From Pantoea sp050157905 (GTDB taxonomy: Bacteria > Pseudomonadota > Gammaproteobacteria > Enterobacterales > Enterobacteriaceae), in contig NZ_JBKIWZ010000001.1 of NCBI RefSeq assembly GCF_050157905.1, positions 1,054,001 to 1,118,000 on the forward strand: a DNA stretch of 64,000 nt, written 5' to 3'. A program made the position numbers and the translations under genes. Under the pieces are notes generated by a model, which had not been told where the DNA came from, did no database searches, and worked only from the letters and a program-made list of their open reading frames with translations. The first letter of the stretch is position 1. Each line of letters opens with the position of its first letter. Below, piece after piece: positions 8,634 through 16,551 of this stretch.

Positions 8634-9836
8634 TCAGTGAGTTTTCGGTGAAGGCTGCGGTTTTTTTGCCAGCACGCTGAACATCAGAATCGCCATCATA
8701 AAGCAGCCAAAGAGGGTGGCACACATGCTCACTACCGAGGTGCCGCCGATGCCGGTGATCGGCACGGTAATCGCCCCCAGCGTGAACATGGTCACGCCAA
8801 TCACGGCGGAAGCGCTGCCCGCCCGATGCCCCTGACTCTGCATTGCCAGCGAGGAAGCAGTGGTGGCGATCACCCCGTTACTGGCGATGGAAAAGAACAG
8901 CGCCACCAGTAGCAGCGGCAGCGGCGCCTGACACAGTGCGGCCAGCAGCAGCAGGCCGGAGGCCACAAAGGCCAGCGTCAGTCCGCCTTTCAGCACCCGG
9001 TATTCGCCCCAGAGCGGGCAGAGGCGTGCACTGGTCTGGGAGGCAATGACCAGACCAAAGCCGTTGGCCGCAAAGCAGAAGCTGAACGCCTGCGGCGAGA
9101 GGCCATAGAGCTGCTGCAGTACAAAGGGCGAGGCGCCGATATAGGCGAACATACCGGACATCATAAAGCCCTGAGTCAGGCAGAAGCCCATAAAGGGACG
9201 ATGGGTCACAACCTGACCGAGTGCTGCGTAGGCGGAAAAGATCGATCCCTGACTGCGTCGCGCCTCAGGCAGGGTTTCATGCAGTTTCCAGCGTGCCAGC
9301 AGAATCAGCAGGATGGCAATCCCGCCCAGCACCATAAAAATGCCTCGCCAGTCTAAAATCGTCATCAGCGCGCCGCCCAGCACGGGTGCACCGATCGGCG
9401 TCAGGCCATTCACCAGCATCAGCAGCGCGAAGAAGCGCGTCAGCTCGTGGCCGCTGTACATATCACGGGCAATGGCTCTGGAGAGCACTGCGCCGCCCGC
9501 GCCTGCTAACCCCTGGAACAAACGCGCCAGCAGCAGCTGATGGATATCCTGCGCCAGCGCGCAGCCCAGTGAAGCGATAAACAACAGAATCAGGGAGAGC
9601 GTCAGCGGGCGCAGACGGCCCGCCTTATCGCTCATCGGCCCAAACAGCAGCTGGCCAAATCCCAGCCCCAGCAGACCTGCGGTCAGACTCAGCTGCGCGG
9701 TCGCGGTTTCGGTGTGGAGATCCTGCGCCAGCTGCGGCAGTGCCGGCAGATAGAGGTCGATACAGAGCGGGCCCAGTGCGGCCAGCAGGCCGAGGGTAAT
9801 GGCATAGGCCAGACGTTTTGCGTGTAAAGGGGTCAT
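8634..9836 (-). CDS. Bcr/CflA-family MFS drug efflux transporter
   Basis: This is a 400-residue inner-membrane protein with about 12 hydrophobic segments. It begins with the family pattern LGLLAALGPLCIDLYLPALP and has the MFS loop motif GPMSDKAGRLRPL between helices 2 and 3. Members of the Bcr/CflA group export bicyclomycin, chloramphenicol, purines or other small molecules by proton antiport; the substrate here cannot be read from sequence. GAGGA precedes the ATG. It has no counterpart at this spot in E. coli. Confidence 0.88.
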   Translation of the reverse strand: MTPLHAKRLAYAITLGLLAALGPLCIDLYLPALPQLAQDLHTETATAQLSLTAGLLGLGFGQLLFGPMSDKAGRLRPLTLSLILLFIASLGCALAQDIHQLLLARLFQGLAGAGGAVLSRAIARDMYSGHELTRFFALLMLVNGLTPIGAPVLGGALMTILDWRGIFMVLGGIAILLILLARWKLHETLPEARRSQGSIFSAYAALGQVVTHRPFMGFCLTQGFMMSGMFAYIGASPFVLQQLYGLSPQAFSFCFAANGFGLVIASQTSARLCPLWGEYRVLKGGLTLAFVASGLLLLAALCQAPLPLLLVALFFSIASNGVIATTASSLAMQSQGHRAGSASAVIGVTMFTLGAITVPITGIGGTSVVSMCATLFGCFMMAILMFSVLAKKPQPSPKTH

Positions 9837-10119
9837 TGATCCTCAGCGTTGTCAGCGATGGCGTAAACAGAAATCGGGCACAACAGCGGAGCGGGTGCTT
9901 GCCGCATCATGTTGAAAGAGAGGCGTACCGTCGCGCAAAAAAGGGTGGCGGGTGGCTGCCCCGATGGCCGGGAAGTATACGTGCGTGCTGACAGTAACAC
10001 AGCTTTCTTTACGGAATCCTGACAGTCACGCTGCCACGAATTGTGCTTCATAAACTTGATATATCAGCATTTCTGTTCCAGGCTTGTTTCCACATGGACA
10101 ATCAATGAGGAACAACAAG

Positions 10120-10455
10120 ATGAATAAAGTGATGGGATGTATCGCTGCGGCGCTGACGCTGGCTGCACTGTCTGGTTGTACGACTTACGATCGTGCGGAA
10201 AGCTACGTGACTAAGCCAGTGGTAAAGGATGTTAAAAAGGGCATGACCCGCGATCAGGTTCGTCAGATCGCCGGTGCGCCATCGACTGAAATCACCATGG
10301 TTCACGCGCGTGGCACCTGCCAGACCTATATTCTGGGCCAGCGCGACGGTAAAGCACAGACTTACTTCGTAAGCTACAACGATACCGGCCGTGTGATGAA
10401 CTACGGTTTCCAGAGCTGTGCGGAGTATGACACTGACCCGCAGGCTCAGCAGTAA
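10120..10455 (+). CDS. osmE: Osmotically inducible lipoprotein OsmE
   Basis: OsmE is a small outer-membrane-type lipoprotein of the SmpA/OmlA (BamE-like) fold, induced by high osmolarity and stationary phase in E. coli. The 111-residue product has a signal peptide ending in the lipobox LSGC (Cys20). The conserved core is KPVVKDVKKGMTRDQV, RGTCQTYILGQRDGKAQTYFV and the tail CAEYDTDPQA. ATG 10120 with upstream TGAGGA is preferred over the longer open frame from 10084. Confidence 0.95.
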   Translation: MNKVMGCIAAALTLAALSGCTTYDRAESYVTKPVVKDVKKGMTRDQVRQIAGAPSTEITMVHARGTCQTYILGQRDGKAQTYFVSYNDTGRVMNYGFQSCAEYDTDPQAQQ

Positions 10456-10473
10456 GCCTTCCCCTGAATAGCA

Positions 10474-10503
10474 AACGGCCCGTCATCATGACGGGCCGTT
10501 TTT
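10474..10503 (+). terminator. Terminator of osmE
   Basis: AACGGCCCGTC pairs perfectly with GACGGGCCGTT over a short ATCAT loop and is followed by Ts. It separates osmE from the convergent downstream gene and could work in both directions. Confidence 0.85.
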
Positions 10504-10516
10504 CGTTGGGGCCGCG

Positions 10517-10924
10517 TTACAATCCTGCCGGGCGCGGCACCTCAACATAGTCACCGTCGATCTGCCGCTGATAGTAGTGACCTGCCTGTACATAAAAGCG
10601 TTTGCCATTAAAATCGAGCACCCGCATCTCATTGCTGACCCGCGACTCCTCCGGTGGCTCGACCACCACATATTCGTCGCCATGACGCTGATAATAGCTG
10701 CCGTTCAGCAGGTAGTAGGTCAGCCCGCCAATCAGCACCGCCGTCGCGGCGTCGGGTAAGAAGCGCACCGGCCCTCCCCAGTGGGGACCGGACCCGCCCC
10801 AATGATGGCCGGGTCCGCCATGGCGTCCCCAGTCGCCCGGCGGGCCCCAGTCACCGGGATGAGCCAGCGCCAGCGCAGGCGTCAGCAGCGTCAGCGTCAG
10901 AAGCGAGGCGATAACTTTTTTCAT
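10517..10924 (-). CDS. Exported His/Gly-rich small protein (DUF6515-like)
   Basis: The function is unknown. The 135-residue product has a signal peptide (MKKVIASLLTLTLLTPALALA), then a low-complexity stretch rich in Gly, His, Trp and Pro (about residues 22-52). One hydrophobic segment follows (AATAVLIGGLTYYLLNG), then a Tyr/Val-rich domain with repeated units (YYQRHGDEYVVVEPP, YYQRQIDGDYVEVPRP). This resembles the DUF6515-type proteins of gamma-proteobacteria. The hydrophobic segment suggests membrane anchoring on the periplasmic side. GAGGAG precedes the ATG. The His-rich part might bind metal, but that is speculation. Confidence 0.8.
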   Translation of the reverse strand: MKKVIASLLTLTLLTPALALAHPGDWGPPGDWGRHGGPGHHWGGSGPHWGGPVRFLPDAATAVLIGGLTYYLLNGSYYQRHGDEYVVVEPPEESRVSNEMRVLDFNGKRFYVQAGHYYQRQIDGDYVEVPRPAGL

Positions 10925-11076
10925 CGGGTGTTCTCCTCATAAGACTGAAGGCAGAATTCGCTTTTTCACAGGCAAAGACAAGCACAAAAGCGGCAAATTT
11001 TCGCCTGTTTACCACGCTTAACGCTTTCTTAACGGCGTCGCCATTAACGGGGAGGATTATGGAGAAGGGAGAAGAG

Positions 11077-11096
11077 CCTGGCGCAGGCGCGCCAGG
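11077..11096 (-). terminator. Possible terminator hairpin downstream of tcyP
   Basis: CCTGGCGC and GCGCCAGG pair perfectly over a 4-base loop 11 bases past the tcyP stop. Only a mixed CTCTTCTCCCTTC tract follows on the minus strand, so it may be a weak or Rho-assisted terminator. Confidence 0.45.
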
Positions 11097-11106
11097 CGTA
11101 AAGCAA

Positions 11107-12498
11107 TCAGCGGTGCGCCAGCTCTGCGCTATCGTCACTGTTCAGCACACGCTTGTCGGTCAGGCCTAACCAGCGGCTGGTCAGGGAACCTGCAGTCATG
11201 GAGCCGTTGACGTTCAGCGCCGTCCGGCCCATATCAATCAGCGGCTCAATGGAAATGAGCAGCGCCACCAGGGTGACCGGCAGGCCCATTGCAGGCAGTA
11301 CAATCAGGGCCGCAAAGGTTGCTCCTCCACCGACGCCCGCCACGCCCGCTGAGCTTAGCGTGACCATACCAACCAGCGTGGCAATCCACAGCGGGTCAAA
11401 CGGGTTGATGCCGACCGTCGGTGCCACCATCACTGCCAGCATGGTCGGATAGAGACCGGCACAGCCGTTCTGACCGATAGTGGCACCAAAGGAAGCCGAG
11501 AAGCTGGCGATTGATTCTGGCACGCCAAGACGGCGGGTCTGCGTTTCCACACTCAGCGGAATACTGGCGGCGCTGGAGCGGCTGGTAAAGGCAAAGGTGA
11601 TCACCGGCCACACTTTGCGGAAGAAGCGCAGCGGGTTAATACCGTTGATTGACAGCAGCAGGGCATGGACACCAAACATAATGGCCAGACCAAGGTAAGA
11701 GGCGACGACAAAGCTCCCCAGCTTGATGATGTCCTGCAGGTTAGAACCGGCGACCACTTTGGTCATCAGCGCCAGCACACCGTAAGGGGTCAGCTTCATC
11801 ACTAAACGCACCAGCTTCATGACCCATGACTGCAGGGTATCGATAGCCACCAGCACACGCTGACCTTTAACCTCATCGTCTTTCAGCAACTGCAGAGCAG
11901 CCACACCTAGGAAGGCGGCAAAAATCACTACGCTGATAATCGAGGTCGGATTCGCACCGGTCAGATCCGCGAACGGATTTTTCGGGATAAAGGAGAGTAC
12001 CAGCTGCGGCACCGTCAGATCGGCGACCTTACCGACATAGTTGCTCTGAATCGCACTGAGACGTGCCGTTTCCTGCACACCCTGAACCAGACCTTCCGCG
12101 CTCAGCCCAAACAGTCCGGTAACAAAGACGCCGACCAGCGCCGAGATGGCGGTGGTAAACAGCAGAACCCCGATCGTCAGAACGCTGATTTTTCCCAGCG
12201 ACGACGCATTATGCAGACGCGCCACCGCACTGAGAATAGAGACGAACACCAGCGGCATCACGACCATCTGCAGCAGCTGAACATAGCCATTGCCGACGAT
12301 GTTGAACCAGCTGATAGACGCTTTAACCACTGCGCTGTTTTCGCCGTAGATCAGCTGTAACACCAGGCCGAACAGCACGCCGATCACCAGACCGGTCAGG
12401 ACTTTTTTCGACAGGCTCCAGTTCTGACGGCTGAAGCGGGAGAGTAATACCAGCAGCACTACAAAGGCCACGATATTAAGCGTAAGAGGAAGGTCCAT
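11107..12498 (-). CDS. tcyP: L-cystine:cation symporter TcyP (YdjN)
   Basis: This is an inner-membrane transporter of the dicarboxylate/amino acid:cation symporter family, 463 aa. It imports cystine (and related sulfur compounds) in E. coli, where it is called YdjN/TcyP. Visible features are many hydrophobic helices, the serine-rich hairpin region FAFTSRSSAASIPLS, and the substrate-site region FSASFGATIGQNGCAGLYP. A GGAG ribosome site lies before the ATG. The order tcyP-ydjM matches E. coli, but the chb-katE-cedA block between osmE and tcyP there is missing. Confidence 0.93.
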   Translation of the reverse strand: MDLPLTLNIVAFVVLLVLLSRFSRQNWSLSKKVLTGLVIGVLFGLVLQLIYGENSAVVKASISWFNIVGNGYVQLLQMVVMPLVFVSILSAVARLHNASSLGKISVLTIGVLLFTTAISALVGVFVTGLFGLSAEGLVQGVQETARLSAIQSNYVGKVADLTVPQLVLSFIPKNPFADLTGANPTSIISVVIFAAFLGVAALQLLKDDEVKGQRVLVAIDTLQSWVMKLVRLVMKLTPYGVLALMTKVVAGSNLQDIIKLGSFVVASYLGLAIMFGVHALLLSINGINPLRFFRKVWPVITFAFTSRSSAASIPLSVETQTRRLGVPESIASFSASFGATIGQNGCAGLYPTMLAVMVAPTVGINPFDPLWIATLVGMVTLSSAGVAGVGGGATFAALIVLPAMGLPVTLVALLISIEPLIDMGRTALNVNGSMTAGSLTSRWLGLTDKRVLNSDDSAELAHR

Positions 12499-12649
12499 AC
12501 TGAAACTCCAGAGTAATGCGGCCTTTCGGGTCAGGAAGGCCGCATAATGTTAATCACGAATTAAGACAGCAAGAATGGTAACAGCAGGCAGAGAGCGTGC
12601 CTTATATCCAAATGGAATGGGTTATAACTGAATAGCGTTTTATGCTGCT

Positions 12650-13240
12650 TTATTGTGCATGATGTGTGGGAAGTAGCCGACCGACGCCATTCTGCAACGT
12701 GTCAAACAGCTGAGTCGGCCAGCCATTTGTACCAAAAGATGGCATCCCGACCGGAAACCAGAGCGCATAACCTACCAGTCCCAGACACAGTGCCCGCTCC
12801 AGCTGATTCCCTTTCTGACTACGCAGAATCGGCAGGCGGAAGCGCCAGCGGCAGGGCCACAGCAGCGGCACGCCGGCAGGCGTCAGCATGTCCGCGACAA
12901 TATGGCTGAGATAGCCCAGCGTCAGTCCCTGCAGCACGTCTGCCGGTATCGGTGACGACCGGGGCAGGTTTATCTGAAAAAGCCACAACCCGGCGGCCAC
13001 CGCCAGCAGACTATGGGTAAAACCCCGATGTCCGAACGCTCGCGCTATCGGATGAGAAAGCCAGCGCAGCCGCTGCCCCAGCAAAGATTTAGGGTGATCA
13101 ATGTCAGGCAGCAGGCAGGTCAGCAGTGCTGAGGGAACAAGATGCCACCAGTCGGCCTGCGCCAGTACGGGTGTCAGCTCAGCACGCTTGGCGAAAATAG
13201 CGCTGGCAATGGCAAAAATGATGTGGCCTTCGCCCGTCAT
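12650..13240 (-). CDS. ydjM: YdjM, DUF457-type inner-membrane protein (SOS gene)
   Basis: YdjM is an inner-membrane protein annotated as metal-dependent hydrolase-like (YdjM/DUF457 family). The exact reaction is unknown. The His/Asp motifs LPDIDHPKS, FGHRGFTHS and LGYLSHIVADMLTPAGV could form a metal site. The frame is open to 13381, but ATG 13240 (MTGEGHIIFAIA) matches the family start and gives 196 aa. In E. coli ydjM belongs to the LexA regulon; a double LexA-like site lies directly upstream here. Confidence 0.92.
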   Translation of the reverse strand: MTGEGHIIFAIASAIFAKRAELTPVLAQADWWHLVPSALLTCLLPDIDHPKSLLGQRLRWLSHPIARAFGHRGFTHSLLAVAAGLWLFQINLPRSSPIPADVLQGLTLGYLSHIVADMLTPAGVPLLWPCRWRFRLPILRSQKGNQLERALCLGLVGYALWFPVGMPSFGTNGWPTQLFDTLQNGVGRLLPTHHAQ

Positions 13241-13262
13241 GATAGAACCTGGTTGCAAAGAA

Positions 13263-13300
13263 AGCTGTCGATGCATCCAGTATAGGGATTTGTCCAGTAA
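13263..13300 (-). promoter_or_regulatory. Tandem LexA boxes upstream of ydjM
   Basis: Read towards ydjM, two 20-base sites overlap by two bases: TTACTGGACAAATCCCTATA (13281-13300) and TACTGGATGCATCGACAGCT (13263-13282). The proximal one fits CTGT-N8-ACAG with CTGG for CTGT; the distal one is weak. The same head-to-tail arrangement is recalled for E. coli ydjM. The proximal box ends 22 bases upstream of the ATG. Confidence 0.75.
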
Positions 13301-13380
13301 ATGAGAACATGTGACGCTGTAACGAAGCATGAATATTTTTAACAGCGCGAACAACGATAACATACCGTCCGCGAGATGCA

Positions 13381-14142
13381 TTAACGCGCCAGCCAGCCAC
13401 CATCAACCGCCAGCGTATAGCCGTTGACGTAATCTGACGCGGATGAAGCCAGAAACACCACCGGGCCCATCATGTCCTCGGGCGCGCCCCAGCGGCCTGC
13501 CGGAATCCGCCCCAGAATCTCTTCACTGCGCACCGCGTCGTTACGCAGCTGTTCAGTGTTATCGGTCGCCATGTAGCCTGGTGCGATAGCATTGACATTG
13601 ATGCCAAGCTTCGCCCACTCGTTTGCCATCAGGCGGGTGAGCCCCATCACTGCACTTTTCGAGGCGGTATAAGAGGGCACACGGATGCCGCCCTGAAACG
13701 ACAGCATCGACGCGATATTGATAATTTTGCCGCCGCCGCCCTGCGCGATAAACTGGCGCGCTGCCTGCTGCGCCAGGAAAAACACCGACTTGCTGTTGAT
13801 GTTCATGACATCATCCCAGTCCTGCACGCTGAAGTTAAGGGCATCTTCGCGGCGGATGATCCCGGCGTTATTGACCAGAATGTCGATTCTGCCTGCAGCG
13901 GCGACAGCCTGTTGCACGACCATCGTGGCCACCTCGCTGCGCACCAGGTCGGCCGATATCGGCCAGAAACGGCGGCCCAGCGCTTCAACCTGACGCTGCG
14001 TTTCATCCGCCGCGGAACGGTTGACGCCCACAATGTCGCAGCCCGCCTGCGCCAGTCCGCGAGCCATCCCCTGGCCCAGACCGGTGTTGCAACCGGTCAC
14101 GATGGCCACTTTGCCGGTTAAATCAAAACTGTTCAGTATCAC
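13381..14142 (-). CDS. kduD: 2-deoxy-D-gluconate / 2,5-diketo-3-deoxygluconate dehydrogenase KduD
   Basis: KduD is an NAD(P)-dependent short-chain dehydrogenase (253 aa). It reduces 2,5-diketo-3-deoxygluconate to 2-keto-3-deoxygluconate in breakdown of pectin- and hexuronate-derived sugars. The nucleotide motif TGCNTGLGQGMA (about residues 16-27), NNAGIIRRED, and the catalytic YTASK (after SMLSFQGGIRVPS) are present. The start codon is GTG at 14142, with GAGGAG 8 bases before. It follows kduI by 17 bases in one operon. Confidence 0.95.
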   Translation of the reverse strand: MILNSFDLTGKVAIVTGCNTGLGQGMARGLAQAGCDIVGVNRSAADETQRQVEALGRRFWPISADLVRSEVATMVVQQAVAAAGRIDILVNNAGIIRREDALNFSVQDWDDVMNINSKSVFFLAQQAARQFIAQGGGGKIINIASMLSFQGGIRVPSYTASKSAVMGLTRLMANEWAKLGINVNAIAPGYMATDNTEQLRNDAVRSEEILGRIPAGRWGAPEDMMGPVVFLASSASDYVNGYTLAVDGGWLAR

Positions 14143-14159
14143 AGGTGATTCTCCTCTGC

Positions 14160-14996
14160 TCAGCGCAATGCGCTGACGTTGACGGGGTCCATATCATCAA
14201 AGACCTGATTCTCGCCCACCATGCCCCAGATAAAGGCGTAACTCTGCGTGCCGACCCCGGCATGAACAGACCAGCTGGGTGAGATCACCGCCTGTTCGTT
14301 ATGCACCAGCAGATGACGGGTTTGCTGCGGTTCTCCCATCATGTGGAAGACCGCGCTCTCATCAGGCAGGTCGAAGTAGAAATAGACTTCCATGCGGCGT
14401 TCATGGGTGTGGCAGGGCATGGTGTTCCACAGGCTGCCTTCCTCCAGTCGGGTCAGGCCCATGGTGAGCTGGCAGGTGGGCAGGACCTCCGGCACGATAA
14501 ACCTGTGGATGGTGCGGCGATTGGCGGTGGCATCAGCTCCCAGCGTAGTGCTGGCTGCCTCAGACAGCGTGATTTTTCTGTCCGGGAAAGTGCAGTGCGC
14601 GGGCGCGCTGTTGAAATAGAAGCGGGCGGGCCGTGCCGGATCCAGGCTGCGGAACTGCAGCTGGCGTGCGCCTTTGCCGATATAGAGTGCCTCTTCGTGA
14701 CCGATCGTCCAGGTTTTACCGTCAATCTCTGCCTGACCGGTTCCGCCGATGTTAATCACACCCAGCTCACGGCGCTCAAGAAAATAGCTGACGCCGAGCT
14801 GTTTTCCCATTTCATTGCCTATTGTGACCGGCCGGTGTACCGGCATTACGCCGCCAATAATGATGCGGTCGATATGGCTATAGGTCAGGGTGTAATCATC
14901 AGCCGTGAATATTTTTTCAATCAGGAACGCACGCCGCAGCGCCTCGGTGTCGAGCTGTTTAGCATGATCGCTGTGAATGCCTTGACGAATTTCCAT
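14160..14996 (-). CDS. kduI: 5-keto-4-deoxyuronate isomerase KduI
   Basis: KduI converts 5-keto-4-deoxyuronate to 2,5-diketo-3-deoxygluconate, the step before KduD. The 278-residue protein has the usual length and start (MEIRQGIHSDHAKQLDTEALR). It carries the cupin-like metal-binding part MPCHTHERRMEVYFYFD near residues 196-212. A GAGGAGTGAG ribosome site precedes the ATG. kduI-kduD sits between ydjM and hxpB, where E. coli has nothing comparable. Confidence 0.96.
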   Translation of the reverse strand: MEIRQGIHSDHAKQLDTEALRRAFLIEKIFTADDYTLTYSHIDRIIIGGVMPVHRPVTIGNEMGKQLGVSYFLERRELGVINIGGTGQAEIDGKTWTIGHEEALYIGKGARQLQFRSLDPARPARFYFNSAPAHCTFPDRKITLSEAASTTLGADATANRRTIHRFIVPEVLPTCQLTMGLTRLEEGSLWNTMPCHTHERRMEVYFYFDLPDESAVFHMMGEPQQTRHLLVHNEQAVISPSWSVHAGVGTQSYAFIWGMVGENQVFDDMDPVNVSALR

Positions 14997-15078
14997 CTCA
15001 CTCCTCTCTGCAGGTCAGGGTGTGCATGCCCCGGACGGGTGATAAGTGCATCTTAGGAAGAGTGAATGGGTAATTCAA

Positions 15079-15105
15079 ATAAAATGAAACGATGTTTCAC
15101 TTTTT
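15079..15105 (-). promoter_or_regulatory. KdgR-like operator upstream of kduI
   Basis: The palindrome TGAAACGATGTTTCA (15085-15099), set in A/T-rich flanks, fits the KdgR operator type (GAAAC...GTTTC) known upstream of kdu genes in pectinolytic enterobacteria. It is about 90 bases upstream of the kduI start. No kdgR gene lies in this window, so the repressor assignment is inference. Confidence 0.75.
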
Positions 15106-15138
15106 GTGGTGTGGATCAATTAAGCGGAGAAAGCAGGT

Positions 15139-15161
15139 AAAAATAGCCCGCACAGGCGGGC
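15139..15161 (-). terminator. Terminator of hxpB
   Basis: On the minus strand GCCCGC pairs with GCGGGC over a 4-base loop, followed by TATTTTT. It ends hxpB before the kduI control region. Confidence 0.8.
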
Positions 15162-15167
15162 AGATAA

Positions 15168-15836
15168 TTATCCCTGCAGATGCTGCAAGGTAAGCTCGGT
15201 AAGACTTGTCAGCCGCACATCGGCCAGCGCCCAGCGGGGATCGTCACGATGGTCAGCGGCGGGCACCACGATTGACCGCATACGCGCAGCTTTGGTGGCG
15301 ATCATGCCGTTAAACGAATCTTCCAGCGTCACGCAGTTGAGGGGATCGATCGCCAGGCTGTCGGCGGCGTTGAGATAGACCTGCGGATGCGGCTTGCTGT
15401 AGGGCAGGGCTTCTGCTGAAGAGAGCACGTCGAAATAGTGGCGCAGGTTAAACATCTCCAGCACCTGTTCCAGCATCCTGAGCGGCGAAGCAGAGGCCAG
15501 GCCAATTTTCAGTCCCTGTGCGCGACAGAGCTGCAGGGCCGTTTCCACGCCCGGCAGCAGCGGCCGGGTCTGCTCCACCAGCGTCATGGCGCGCGAAATA
15601 ATACGGTTTGTCACTTCCTCCTGCGAGGGACCCTGCCACGGCAGCGTTTCGTACCACATGCGCACCGTCTGGTCGATGCGCAGACCCAGCGTGTCGGGCA
15701 TTTCGCTGCGACGTGTCAGGTCGACGTCCAGCGTTGAAAAAATATCCAGTTCGGCCTGATCCCATAGCGGTTCAGAGTCGATCAGTAAGCCATCCATATC
15801 AAACAGGGCGGCGTGGACAGGTCGGTGCCAGGGCAT
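15168..15836 (-). CDS. hxpB: Hexitol phosphatase HxpB (YniC, HAD family)
   Basis: This HAD-superfamily sugar phosphatase (222 aa from this start) acts in E. coli on 2-deoxyglucose-6-phosphate, mannitol-1-phosphate and sorbitol-6-phosphate. HAD motif I is FDMDGLLIDSEPLWD near the N-terminus; motif II is in GLASASPL, motif III in YSKPHPQVY, and motif IV in TLEDSFNGM. The frame opens at 15851, but ATG 15836 has AGGAGA 6 bases upstream and matches the YniC start. Confidence 0.93.
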   Translation of the reverse strand: MPWHRPVHAALFDMDGLLIDSEPLWDQAELDIFSTLDVDLTRRSEMPDTLGLRIDQTVRMWYETLPWQGPSQEEVTNRIISRAMTLVEQTRPLLPGVETALQLCRAQGLKIGLASASPLRMLEQVLEMFNLRHYFDVLSSAEALPYSKPHPQVYLNAADSLAIDPLNCVTLEDSFNGMIATKAARMRSIVVPAADHRDDPRWALADVRLTSLTELTLQHLQG

Positions 15837-15981
15837 CAGAAGTCTCCTCATAAAGTTGGCTTTACTCTACCATGATTCTCTGCAGGCTTGCTGTCTGCCC
15901 GATCGGCCACGCTTTATTTGGGAAATTTCGCCATTGGCAGGTAGACTTACGGCAAACCGGATTCCGGGCAAAGGAGAAAAT

Positions 15982-16518
15982 ATGACCTATCAACAGGCTG
16001 GCCGCATTGCCATCCTCAAGCGTGTGGCGGGCTGGCTGCTATTTTTAGTGGCGCTGCTGTCGACCATTATTTCAGTTCTGAGCTTTATGTTTAAGCATAG
16101 TGAGAAGCAGCCAGGAATTGACGCAGTGATGCTCGATTTTGTTCATGTGATTGTGGATATGCTTCATTTCAATACGCCGTTCCTGAACGTCTTCTGGCAT
16201 AATTCGCCGGTTCCCGAATTTAATGGTCAGATGAATCCGGGCTTCTGGCTGATCTACATCCTGATTTTCGTCGGGCTGGCACTTGAGTCCTCCGGTGCGC
16301 GGATGGGACGTCAGGCGCGTCATGTGAAAGAGGGCATTGAAGACCAGATGATTCTGGAGCAGGCCAAAGGCAGTGAAGGACGCAGCCGTCAGCAACTGGA
16401 AGAGAAGGTGCGCGTTCCCCGCCACACCATTTTCCTGCAGATCTTCCCGCTGTACGTTCTGCCTGTTGTGATTGCGATAGCCGGTTATTTTGTGCTGTCG
16501 CTGCTGGGCTTTATCTGA
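15982..16518 (+). CDS. yniB: YniB family inner-membrane protein
   Basis: A membrane protein of 178 aa with no known function. Hydrophobic segments are visible near residues 16-35, 87-103 and 151-176, and a charged, helical stretch (RQARHVKEGIEDQM...QLEEKVRVP) lies between the last two. ATG 15982 follows AAGGAGAAAAT. It is divergent from hxpB and convergent with yniA, exactly as in E. coli. Confidence 0.9.
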   Translation: MTYQQAGRIAILKRVAGWLLFLVALLSTIISVLSFMFKHSEKQPGIDAVMLDFVHVIVDMLHFNTPFLNVFWHNSPVPEFNGQMNPGFWLIYILIFVGLALESSGARMGRQARHVKEGIEDQMILEQAKGSEGRSRQQLEEKVRVPRHTIFLQIFPLYVLPVVIAIAGYFVLSLLGFI

Positions 16519-16528
16519 GCGTAATTGC

Positions 16529-16551
16529 CGTCAGGCCGGTCTGGCCTGACG
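16529..16551. terminator. Hairpin between yniB and yniA
   Basis: CGTCAGGCC and GGCCTGACG form a perfect 9-bp stem over 5 bases, covering the end of yniA and lying 10 bases after yniB. There is no T-run on either side, so termination strength is uncertain. Confidence 0.5.

Noticed and set aside
14301..15056. 251-codon open frame antisense to kduI running into the KdgR region
   Set aside because: No initiation signal and kduI is a clear full-length gene on the other strand.
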